Positions 1 through 5,287 of a stretch of DNA of 5,287 nucleotides are shown here, one piece after another (position 1 is the stretch's first letter; every line of letters begins with the position of its first letter). This DNA comes from an uncultured Gammaproteobacteria bacterium. GTDB lineage: Bacteria; Pseudomonadota; Gammaproteobacteria; Pseudomonadales; Litorivicinaceae. The notes below the pieces were generated by a model. That model did no database searches and was not told the origin of the DNA. It saw only the letters and a program-made list of their open reading frames with translations. The DNA lies in contig CAJXXD010000081.1 in NCBI GenBank assembly GCA_913062835.1, positions 1 to 5,287 of the forward strand, in the 5' to 3' direction. The position numbers and the translations under genes were made by a program.

Positions 1-363
1 GCGGTCGAAGAAGTGCCCGAGTCGCAGATTCATCAGTATGGGGTGGTCGCCGGTGAGCCGCTCAAAGACGGGGTCTATCGGATTACCGATATGGTGGAGA
101 AGCCCGCTAAAGAGGAGGCGCCGTCAAATCTGGGCATCATCGGTCGATACATTTTAACGCCGGACATTTTTGATATTTTGCGGGAAACGCCGCCCGGTAA
201 AAACGGCGAGTTGCAAATCACCGACGCCCTGAAGCGCCAGGCCGCCGACGGGTGCGTTTTGGCCTACCGCTTTAAAGGCCGCCGCTTTGATTGTGGCTCC
301 ATTGATGGCTTTGTGGATGCCACCAATTACTGCTACGAAACTTTGTACAAGAACGGACACTAA
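1..363 (+). CDS. galU: UTP-glucose-1-phosphate uridylyltransferase, C-terminal part (5' truncated by window edge)
   Basis: This is the last 120 codons of GalU, the cytoplasmic nucleotidyltransferase that makes UDP-glucose and pyrophosphate from UTP and glucose-1-phosphate. The reading frame is open from base 1, so the gene begins outside the window; the ATG-like methionines here are internal. Recognisable GalU segments are MVEKP, the APSNLGIIGRYILTP-type stretch, TPPGKNGELQITDAL and the late GRRFDCGSIDGF motif, in the order known for bacterial GalU. The EKP lysine region contributes to the sugar-phosphate site in the family. The protein ends soon after the DCGS motif, as in the shorter (Pseudomonas-like) GalU form rather than the longer E. 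coli form. It stops 5 bases before ugd, whose product consumes UDP-glucose, so the two are probably co-transcribed. Nothing looks broken in the visible part. Confidence 0.95.
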   Translation, partial: AVEEVPESQIHQYGVVAGEPLKDGVYRITDMVEKPAKEEAPSNLGIIGRYILTPDIFDILRETPPGKNGELQITDALKRQAADGCVLAYRFKGRRFDCGSIDGFVDATNYCYETLYKNGH

Positions 364-368
364 ACACG

Positions 369-1697
369 ATGAAATTGGCTGTAGTAGGCACAGGGTATGT
401 TGGACTGGTTACCGGCGCCTGTTTTGCGGAAATGGGCAACCAGGTGGTCTGTGTTGATGTCGACAAAGACAAGCTGGCTCGCTTAAATCGGGGCGAGATC
501 CCAATTTATGAGCCGGGTTTAGAGGCCATCGTGGTCCGGAACTTTGAGCGTGGATCGCTCAGTTTTACCGACGACCTAGCGGCTGCACTCGAAGGCACTC
601 AGGTCGCGATGATTGCGGTAGGCACGCCACCCGGCGAAGACGGCTCGGCCGATCTCCGCTATGTGTTGGATGTGGCGCGCGGTATCGGGACACACATGAC
701 CGAGTATCTGGTGGTTGCTGATAAGTCGACTGTGCCTGTGGGTACGGCTGAGAAAGTGGCGAAAGAAATTCAAGCCGCTCAAGCTGCCCGGGGGGTGTCG
801 ATTGCCTTTGACGTGGTCAGTAATCCGGAGTTCCTCAAAGAGGGTGCGGCGGTTGAAGACTTCATGCGCCCTGATCGTGTGGTAGTTGGGACCGACTCGG
901 ATCGTGCACGCGACGTATTGAGTGAGCTCTATGAGCCGTTCAGTCGTACACGGGATAAGCTGATGTTTATGGGTATCCGCGATGCCGAGATGACCAAGTA
1001 CGCCGCCAATGCGATGTTGGCGACCAAGATCTCCTTCATGAACGAGATGGCGAATCTCTGTGAGCGTCTCGGGGCCGACGTGGAAAATGTCCGTAAAGGC
1101 ATCGGGTCCGATCCACGGATTGGATTCAGCTTTATTTTCCCGGGCTGTGGCTATGGCGGTTCGTGTTTTCCCAAGGATGTCAAAGCCATCTTAGGGATGT
1201 CGAAAGACGTCGGTTTCTCACCGATTTTGATGCAGGCCGTGGAAGACCGAAACCAGCTGCAAAAGCACCGCTTAGTGGAGCGCATTGTCGAGCGCTACGG
1301 GGATGATTTGACGGGCAAAGTATTGGGTATGTGGGGCTTGGCTTTTAAGCCGGGCACCGACGATGTGCGTGAAGCCTCCTCGGCAGTGATGATTCGGGAG
1401 CTGGTGGCGCGCGGCGCGGTAGTCAAAGCCTATGACCCTGTGGCCATGGAGACCATCACCCAGGAAATCGATTCGGCTTGGCTGGGACAGTCTGTCCACC
1501 TCTGCGATCACCAATACGATGCGGTTAAAGACGCCGACGCGCTGATTCTCGCGACCGAGTGGAATCTCTTTAGGCAACCGGACTTCAAGGCCATGGAACG
1601 GGTCATGAGAGCCAAGGCGATCTTTGATGGTCGCAACCAATACGATCCAAAGCGCTTGAGGGAACAAGGCTGGGAGTATGTCGGTATCGGCCGGTGA
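369..1697 (+). CDS. ugd: UDP-glucose 6-dehydrogenase
   Basis: A cytoplasmic NAD-dependent enzyme of 442 residues that oxidises UDP-glucose twice to UDP-glucuronate, a precursor for exopolysaccharide, capsule or lipid A modification. The N-terminal Rossmann fold starts with GTGYVG (residues 7-12), with an acidic end to strand 2 (VDVD, 30-33). The central segment has STVPVGT (120-126), NPEFLKEG (152-159), and TKYAANAMLATK (209-220) with catalytic-type Lys210 and Asn214. The signature GSCFPKD (264-270) carries the thiohemiacetal-forming Cys266 and Asp270. The C-terminal domain has GLAFKPGTDDVREA (323-336) and ATEWNLF (395-401). All expected catalytic positions are present and the length is typical of the bacterial family. 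The ATG at 369 begins directly at the first Rossmann strand. The ribosome site is weak (GGA at 354-356), so translation may depend on coupling to galU, whose stop is 5 bases upstream. A GDP-mannose dehydrogenase is the main alternative, but the galU neighbour and motif wording favour UDP-glucose. Confidence 0.96.
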   Translation: MKLAVVGTGYVGLVTGACFAEMGNQVVCVDVDKDKLARLNRGEIPIYEPGLEAIVVRNFERGSLSFTDDLAAALEGTQVAMIAVGTPPGEDGSADLRYVLDVARGIGTHMTEYLVVADKSTVPVGTAEKVAKEIQAAQAARGVSIAFDVVSNPEFLKEGAAVEDFMRPDRVVVGTDSDRARDVLSELYEPFSRTRDKLMFMGIRDAEMTKYAANAMLATKISFMNEMANLCERLGADVENVRKGIGSDPRIGFSFIFPGCGYGGSCFPKDVKAILGMSKDVGFSPILMQAVEDRNQLQKHRLVERIVERYGDDLTGKVLGMWGLAFKPGTDDVREASSAVMIRELVARGAVVKAYDPVAMETITQEIDSAWLGQSVHLCDHQYDAVKDADALILATEWNLFRQPDFKAMERVMRAKAIFDGRNQYDPKRLREQGWEYVGIGR

Positions 1698-2602
1698 GGC
1701 CACTGCCGATTGTCTGGGACCCGGGTTACAGCCCGGCGTTCCCGGCAAACCACCGCTTTCCGATGGCCAAGTTTGGCCACCTTAAGGACTGGGTCGACGC
1801 CCATGTCCCGCACACTGAACTGTATCGACCCACACCCTGTCCAATCGAAGTGGTCTCGGCCGTGCACGCGCATGACTATGTCGAGGGCTTCCAGGCCGGC
1901 ACCTTGGATGCCAGGGCCTTCAGAGAGATCGGGCTGCCTTGGAGCGAGGGCTTGGCGGCTCGGACGATTCTGGCCCTCGGGGGCAGTCTGTTAACCTGCC
2001 AGTTGGCACTGGAGTCGGGCTTGGCGAGCCATTTAGCCGGCGGCACCCACCACGCGCACCATGCTCGGGGTTCCGGTTTTTGCATCTACAACGACCTGGC
2101 GGTCTGTGCACGGTATCTGACGGGGGAGGGGCTGGCCTCTCGGGTGCTGATCTTTGATTGCGACGTGCATCAAGGCGACGGCACGGCCGCTTTGTTGGAT
2201 GAGCATGCCGGCAGTTTCACCTGTTCAATCCACGCAGAGAAAAATTTTCCAGCCCGAAAAGTCGAGAGCGATTTAGATGTGCATTTGCCCGATGGGATGG
2301 GGGATGCCGACTACTTAGCCGTGGTGATGGAGACTTTGGAGTCGGTATTGGTCAGTTGGCGCCCTGATTTTGTGATTTACGACGCGGGCGCCGATGTGCA
2401 TGTGGACGACGCGCTCGGTCGGTTGTCGGTGACCACCGAGGGACTGAAGTCGCGGGATCTCCAGGTGATTCGTCGCATTCGAGAGGTCGGTATTCCATGT
2501 GCCACCGTAATCGGAGGGGGTTACGATCCAGACCCGAAACGGGTCGCGGCACGACACGGGGTGGTAATTCAGGCTGCTGCAGAGGTCATGGCCCGAAGCT
2601 AA
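1694..2602 (+). CDS. Histone deacetylase-family zinc amidohydrolase
   Basis: A 302-residue protein of the arginase/deacetylase fold, closest in wording to the bacterial class IV (HDAC11-like) group of about 300 residues. Family features in order: the N-terminal entry VWDPGYSPAFPANHRF (7-22); the GGTHHAHH histidine cluster (116-123) with the tandem active-site histidines at 119-120; GSGFCIYND (126-134); FDCDVHQGDGTA (154-165), giving zinc ligands Asp157 and His159; the third ligand Asp234 in AGAD (231-234); and GGGY (274-277) with the transition-state tyrosine Tyr277. The active site therefore looks intact. The GTG start overlaps the ugd TGA as GTGA; the next in-frame ATG (residue 24) would delete the conserved first strand, so GTG is preferred. 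No good Shine-Dalgarno sequence precedes it, which fits translational coupling to ugd. Bacteria lack eukaryote-type histones, so likely substrates are acetyl- or acyl-lysine proteins, acetylpolyamines or other small amides; the sequence does not decide. A link to nucleotide-sugar metabolism is inferred from position only. Confidence 0.93.
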   Translation: MRPLPIVWDPGYSPAFPANHRFPMAKFGHLKDWVDAHVPHTELYRPTPCPIEVVSAVHAHDYVEGFQAGTLDARAFREIGLPWSEGLAARTILALGGSLLTCQLALESGLASHLAGGTHHAHHARGSGFCIYNDLAVCARYLTGEGLASRVLIFDCDVHQGDGTAALLDEHAGSFTCSIHAEKNFPARKVESDLDVHLPDGMGDADYLAVVMETLESVLVSWRPDFVIYDAGADVHVDDALGRLSVTTEGLKSRDLQVIRRIREVGIPCATVIGGGYDPDPKRVAARHGVVIQAAAEVMARS

Positions 2603-2628
2603 ATGCAGCGGATTTTTTCATCAAGGTC

Positions 2629-2656
2629 TTGCACTTCGTGCTCGCGCTGGCATAAT
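2629..2656 (+). promoter_or_regulatory. Sigma70-type promoter of the tRNA operon
   Basis: A -35 box TTGCAC (2629-2634) and a -10 box CATAAT (2651-2656) are separated by 16 bases. The -10 is followed at once by GCGCGCC, a GC-rich discriminator typical of stable-RNA promoters under stringent (ppGpp/DksA) control. Initiation would fall near 2663-2666, giving a leader of about 50 bases before tRNA-Glu for 5' processing. The box matches are seen directly; stringent control is inferred from the discriminator. Confidence 0.68.
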
Positions 2657-2712
2657 GCGCGCCTGTTTCCGCTGATGCCCAACTAGGCCTGGGTTTAGGA
2701 AACTTTCGGTTA

Positions 2713-2788
2713 GTCCCGTTCGTCTAGAGGCCTAGGACTCCGCCCTTTCACGGCGGCAACAGGGGTTCGAATCCCCTACGGGACGCCA
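2713..2788 (+). tRNA. tRNA-Glu (anticodon UUC)
   Basis: A 76-base tRNA including an encoded 3' CCA. The acceptor stem is GTCCCGT paired with ACGGGAC, followed by discriminator G and CCA. The anticodon stem CCGCC/GGCGG encloses the loop CTTTCAC, with anticodon TTC at 2747-2749 reading GAA/GAG. The T arm is AGGGG-TTCGAAT-CCCCT. Compared with E. coli tRNA-Glu as remembered, one acceptor pair is flipped from C-G to G-C with both sides changed, so the fold is preserved. It is the first gene of a two-tRNA operon, three bases from tRNA-Gly. Confidence 0.98.
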
Positions 2789-2791
2789 CTT

Positions 2792-2867
<76 letters not shown>

Positions 2868-2872
2868 TTTTT

Positions 2873-2899
2873 AAAAAGCCCGAGTGATCGGGCTTTTTT
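2873..2899 (+). terminator. Rho-independent terminator of the tRNA operon
   Basis: The stem AAAAAGCCCGA (2873-2883) pairs perfectly with TCGGGCTTTTT (2888-2898) around a GTGA tetraloop (GNRA type), followed by a six-T run (2894-2899). It starts 5 bases after the CCA of tRNA-Gly. The upstream A-run makes it potentially functional on both strands, though no minus-strand gene needs it here. Confidence 0.92.
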
Positions 2900-2919
2900 G
2901 TGTCTGGCGTTTGGAGTCC

Positions 2920-2949
2920 TTTACGCAGAAGTCGCCGATGGGTTCTAAT
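2920..2949 (+). promoter_or_regulatory. Possible promoter of the substrate-binding protein gene
   Basis: TTTACG (2920-2925) and TCTAAT (2944-2949) are spaced by 18 bases, between the tRNA terminator and the start codon. A separate promoter is expected because a strong terminator lies upstream. Both boxes are imperfect and the call is tentative. Confidence 0.3.
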
Positions 2950-2982
2950 GCGCTCTCACACTCAACTCCTTAGGGTTTCTCC

Positions 2983-3999
2983 ATGTTCTATCGTACCGCG
3001 CAAGTGATTGCGAGCTTGACCTATCTGCTCGCCTCAACGGTGTCAGCTTCGAATTCCTCCGATGACGTAGAGTGCGGCTCTATTGAAATTGGACAACTGA
3101 CCTGGGCCAGCAGTGAGTTCTTGTCTGCCCTAGACGGTCTAATCTTAAGCGAAGGATTTGGTTGCGATGTCAGTTATGTGGTGGCTGGGCCGATCCCGCA
3201 AATTACCAGCATGGCTGAAAAGGGTAGACCTCAGGTGATCCCCGAATTGTGGCTCAACTCAGTGGGAGTCATGGTTGCTGAGGGAGTATCCTCAGGCCAG
3301 ATGGTCATCAGCAATCGGGCGCCGATTGAGGGTGCAGGTGAAGGATGGTTTGTCCCGGCGCGCCTTGCAGAAGCGCATCCCGAGATCCAAACCTTGGCAG
3401 ACATCATCGAGCGGCCTGACCTATTTCCACACCCCGACGACCCAAGCTTGGGCGGATTTCACAACTGTCCAGTTGGCTGGGCGTGTCATATTACGAGCAC
3501 CAATCTGTTTTACGCGTTTGAAATGGATAAAAAGGGCTGGGCGCTTGTCAGCACAGGATCGAATGCGGGCTTGGATGCGTCTCTTGCCAAAGCGATGAAC
3601 CGTGACGAGTACTGGATCGGCTATTACTGGGCACCCACTACCTTGCTGAGTGAATACCCCATGGAGCCGGTGAATTTTGCTGTGCCCTTCGATCGGGATA
3701 TGTGGGACAACTGCATCGCGGTCGAAGAGTGTGCCAAGCCTAGGCCAACCGATTATGTGCCTTCTGAGGTGGTGACTCTGACTGCTTCAGAGATTGCATT
3801 GCCAAATGCCGTTGAGGTGTATTTGTCTGAGCGGCAGATCTCTAGAGAGCAGATGAATGACATGCTGTTTTTTATGAAAGAGGTACAAGCTGATGGCGAG
3901 GAGGTGGCGATGGAGTTTTTGGATCGCTACCCAAGCTATCTGGATCGCTGGTTGGATCCGGCTGTGGCCATGCGCGTGCGAGCCGCTGTAACCAATTAA
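2983..3999 (+). CDS. OpuAC/ProX-type (glycine betaine / quaternary amine) ABC transporter substrate-binding protein, orphan
   Basis: A 338-residue exported protein. Residues 1-22 look like a Sec signal peptide: Arg4, a hydrophobic core around 8-17, and a probable cleavage after VSA (20-22). There is no lipobox cysteine, so it should be a soluble periplasmic protein. The mature part resembles the OpuAC family: the first strand IEIGQLTW (34-41), a helix beginning SSEFLSAL, the QVIPELWLNSV segment (84-94), GEGWFVPA (119-126), and GYYWAPT (213-219), where ligand-cage aromatics lie in ProX/OpuAC relatives. There are six mature cysteines: C31, C61, C162, C168, C244 and C250. The last four form two close pairs (CPVGWAC and CIAVEEC), suggesting disulfides. 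AGGG at 2972-2975 is a modest ribosome site for the ATG. No ATPase or permease gene adjoins it, and terminators lie on both sides, so it must work with a transporter encoded elsewhere or serve as a sensor. The exact ligand (betaine, choline, proline betaine or another amine) is not determined. Confidence 0.85.
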   Translation: MFYRTAQVIASLTYLLASTVSASNSSDDVECGSIEIGQLTWASSEFLSALDGLILSEGFGCDVSYVVAGPIPQITSMAEKGRPQVIPELWLNSVGVMVAEGVSSGQMVISNRAPIEGAGEGWFVPARLAEAHPEIQTLADIIERPDLFPHPDDPSLGGFHNCPVGWACHITSTNLFYAFEMDKKGWALVSTGSNAGLDASLAKAMNRDEYWIGYYWAPTTLLSEYPMEPVNFAVPFDRDMWDNCIAVEECAKPRPTDYVPSEVVTLTASEIALPNAVEVYLSERQISREQMNDMLFFMKEVQADGEEVAMEFLDRYPSYLDRWLDPAVAMRVRAAVTN

Positions 4000-4010
4000 A
4001 AAGCATTGAT

Positions 4011-4039
4011 GAGGTCTCATGGGACAACACCGAGGCCTC
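4011..4039 (+). other. Imperfect inverted repeat downstream of the binding-protein gene
   Basis: GAGGTCTC (4011-4018) can pair with GAGGCCTC (4032-4039) in RNA, giving seven Watson-Crick pairs and one G-U, with a 13-base loop. It lies 11 bases after the stop codon and 33 bases before the terminator stem, with no T-run of its own. It could be a 3' stabilising hairpin or chance. Confidence 0.3.
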
Positions 4040-4072
4040 TCAAAGTGACCTCAAGTTGACCGAAGACCTGAC

Positions 4073-4095
4073 AGCCCGAGCCATCGGGCTTTTTT
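4073..4095 (+). terminator. Rho-independent terminator after the binding-protein gene
   Basis: AGCCCGA (4073-4079) pairs perfectly with TCGGGCT (4084-4090) around a GCCA loop, followed by six T (4090-4095). It lies 73 bases after the stop codon and separates this single-gene unit from the downstream exporter genes. It is almost the same sequence as the tRNA-operon terminator. Confidence 0.9.
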
Positions 4096-4129
4096 GTGCC
4101 TTGAATTCACGAGTCTCTGCCGTCACAGA

Positions 4130-4150
4130 CAGGTGCAATGCATCAGGTGC
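4130..4150. repeat. Short direct repeat CAGGTGC upstream of the exporter operon
   Basis: Two exact copies of CAGGTGC (4130-4136 and 4144-4150), 14 bases start to start, sit in the 102-base gap between the terminator run-out and the ATPase start. The intervening bases include ATGCAT. It could be a regulator site near a promoter, but a 7-base repeat is also compatible with chance. I see no convincing -35/-10 pair in this gap. Confidence 0.3.
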
Positions 4151-4203
4151 CCCGGTATCCTGTCGTACGTTTTTTTATCTGCCACCTTTGATTTGGATTG
4201 ACT

Positions 4204-5124
4204 GTGACACACGCGCTGGACATTAAGGGCTTAACGAAAACCTACGATAACGGGTTTCAGGCCCTAAAAGGCATCGATTTGACCGTTGAGAAAGGCGACT
4301 TTTTCGCGCTCTTGGGTCCAAACGGTGCCGGCAAAAGCACCACCATCGGCATTTTGTGTTCATTGGTGAATAAGAGCGCAGGCTCAGTCTCGGTCATGGG
4401 GCATGACATCGATACCGCCTTTGCCATGGCCAAGCGCAAGCTCGGTGTGGTGCCTCAGGAATTCAACTTCAATCAGTTTGAGAAAACGCAAAATATTCTG
4501 ATCAATACCGCCGGTTACCACGGGATCCCGCGGGCTGAGGCAGAACCACGCATCGAACATTATTTGAAGCGGTTGGGGCTGTGGGATAAGCGGGACAATC
4601 CGTCCCGTGCACTCAGTGGCGGAATGAAGCGTCGCTTGTTGATCGCGCGTGCGCTGATCCATCAGCCGGATTTACTGATCTTGGATGAGCCGACCGCCGG
4701 GGTCGACATCGAGCTTCGCCGTGGGATGTGGGATTTTTTAACCGAGATCAACGAGCAGGGCACCACCATCATACTCACGACCCATTACTTAGAAGAGGCC
4801 GAAGCTCTCTGTCGCAACGTAGCGATCATCAATCACGGCGAGATCATCGCCAAATCGAGTGTGAGAGATCTCTTGGCGACTTTGCATACGGTGACTTTCG
4901 TCTGTGATTTGGCGTCGCCACTGACCCAGACTCCCGCGATTGAGGGGTATGAATGCGTGTTGGCTGATCCGCACACCTTGGAAGTGGAAGTAGATAAGGG
5001 GCAGTCCTTGAACGCGGTCTTTACCAGTCTCTCCCGTCACGGTGTGGAGGTGACCAGCATGCGCACCAAAACCAACCGGTTGGAAGAGTTGTTTGTCAGT
5101 ATGACCCAGGGGGAAACGGCATGA
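4204..5124 (+). CDS. yadG: ABC-2 type exporter ATP-binding protein, YadG-like
   Basis: The cytoplasmic ATPase of a two-gene ABC-2 exporter; it hydrolyses ATP to drive its membrane partner. From the GTG start (306 residues), the motifs are Walker A GPNGAGKST (38-46), Q-loop VPQEF (83-87), signature LSGGMKRR (137-144), Walker B LLILDEP (157-163) with catalytic Glu162, D-loop GVDIELRR, and the switch histidine His194 in TTHYLEEAE. All nucleotide-binding elements are intact. The C-terminal part (RLEELFVS near the end) also matches E. coli YadG as remembered, a protein of about the same length. An upstream TTG at 4198 gives two more residues. GTG at 4204 is preferred because GGA at 4195-4197 can then act as a ribosome site, and because the N-terminus MTHALDIKGLTKTY aligns without gaps to YadG. 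It overlaps the permease gene by ATGA, so the two are translationally coupled. The exported substrate is not known from sequence. Confidence 0.95.
   Translation: MTHALDIKGLTKTYDNGFQALKGIDLTVEKGDFFALLGPNGAGKSTTIGILCSLVNKSAGSVSVMGHDIDTAFAMAKRKLGVVPQEFNFNQFEKTQNILINTAGYHGIPRAEAEPRIEHYLKRLGLWDKRDNPSRALSGGMKRRLLIARALIHQPDLLILDEPTAGVDIELRRGMWDFLTEINEQGTTIILTTHYLEEAEALCRNVAIINHGEIIAKSSVRDLLATLHTVTFVCDLASPLTQTPAIEGYECVLADPHTLEVEVDKGQSLNAVFTSLSRHGVEVTSMRTKTNRLEELFVSMTQGETA
5108..5114 (+). promoter_or_regulatory. Strong Shine-Dalgarno site for the permease gene
   Basis: AGGGGGA lies 6 bases before the ATG at 5121, inside the end of the ATPase gene. It fixes the permease start and, with the ATGA overlap, supports coupled translation at matched levels. 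Confidence 0.7.
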
Positions 5125-5287
5125 GCGAGTTGGCCAATTACGAGAAAACTGCCACGGATTTTGGCAATCCCAACTGGGTCGCGTATCAAACCATCGTACG
5201 GACTGAAGTCCGCCGCTTCACGCGGATTTGGGTGCAGACGTTGATTCCGCCAGCGATCACCATGACGCTCTATTTTGTGATTTTTGG
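5121..5287 (+). CDS. yadH: ABC-2 type exporter permease, YadH-like (3' truncated by window edge)
   Basis: The first 55 codons of the integral inner-membrane partner of the upstream ATPase; the frame is open to the window end. After a polar N-terminus it reads RTEVRRFTRIWVQTLIPPAI followed by TMTLYFVIFG. The TRIWVQTL-PP-ITMTLYF-IFG wording is very close to E. coli YadH as remembered and marks entry into the first transmembrane helix (about residues 38-55). The tail before this block appears about 13 residues longer than in E. coli YadH; the strong AGGGGGA ribosome site and the absence of a nearer in-frame start codon support the ATG at 5121. It overlaps the ATPase stop as ATGA. Substrate unknown; only the N-terminus is visible. 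Confidence 0.9.
   Translation, partial: MSELANYEKTATDFGNPNWVAYQTIVRTEVRRFTRIWVQTLIPPAITMTLYFVIF

Noticed and set aside
1272..1748. 158-codon open frame on the minus strand
   Set aside because: It lies opposite ugd, has no recognisable domain, and is explained by the codon bias of the motif-complete plus-strand gene.
1508..1873. 121-codon open frame on the minus strand across the ugd/deacetylase junction
   Set aside because: It is antisense to two well-supported genes, shows no family motif and no ribosome site; a coding shadow.
2661..2712. Possible small RNA or attenuator in the tRNA leader (CCCA...TGGG pairing near 2678-2693)
   Set aside because: Only four pairs with an eight-base loop and no T-run; it is better read as the ordinary 5' leader of the tRNA precursor.
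3275..3598. 107-codon plus-strand frame within the binding-protein gene
   Set aside because: Its composition is basic and serine-rich as expected of a frame-shifted reading of the real gene, and the host frame has a signal peptide and family motifs.
4134..4161. TGCAAT (4134-4139) and TATCCT (4156-4161) as a promoter for the exporter genes
   Set aside because: The -35 match is poor and the -10 lacks the usual final TAAT; not good enough to annotate.
4384..4662. 92-codon minus-strand frame opposite the ABC ATPase
   Set aside because: It overlaps the Q-loop to signature region of a clearly conserved ATPase and has no features of its own.

Overview
The window reads as a stretch of ordinary gammaproteobacterial chromosome. 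The evidence is two tRNAs that, from memory, are nearly identical to their E. coli counterparts, an ABC transporter pair very close to E. coli YadG/YadH, and a galU-ugd gene pair. GC content looks moderate (mid-50s by eye). Which gammaproteobacterium it is cannot be read from the sequence. No phage, transposase, integrase, CRISPR array, or rRNA was seen.

Bases 1-2602 hold a tightly packed plus-strand gene set. It starts with the 3' end of galU (UTP-glucose-1-phosphate uridylyltransferase), followed 5 bases later by ugd (UDP-glucose 6-dehydrogenase). A histone-deacetylase-fold zinc amidohydrolase starts on a GTG that overlaps the ugd stop. GalU and Ugd are consecutive steps, glucose-1-phosphate to UDP-glucose to UDP-glucuronate, feeding envelope or exopolysaccharide synthesis. 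The deacetylase homologue appears translationally coupled to them, but its substrate is unknown.

Bases 2603-2902 form a self-contained tRNA operon: a sigma70-type promoter with a GC-rich discriminator, tRNA-Glu(UUC), tRNA-Gly(GCC) three bases later, and a strong intrinsic terminator.

Bases 2903-4098 hold a single-gene unit. It encodes an exported, cysteine-rich OpuAC/ProX-type (glycine betaine/quaternary amine) substrate-binding protein with no transporter ATPase or permease beside it. It ends in an intrinsic terminator nearly identical to the one after the tRNAs.

Bases 4099-5287 hold an intergenic stretch and then a two-gene ABC-2 exporter unit. The ATPase (YadG-like) is complete; the permease (YadH-like) overlaps it by ATGA and runs off the right edge. 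All genes are on the plus strand. I found no clear evidence of an undescribed system; the most interesting points are the deacetylase coupled to ugd and the orphan binding protein with three close or plausible cysteine pairs.
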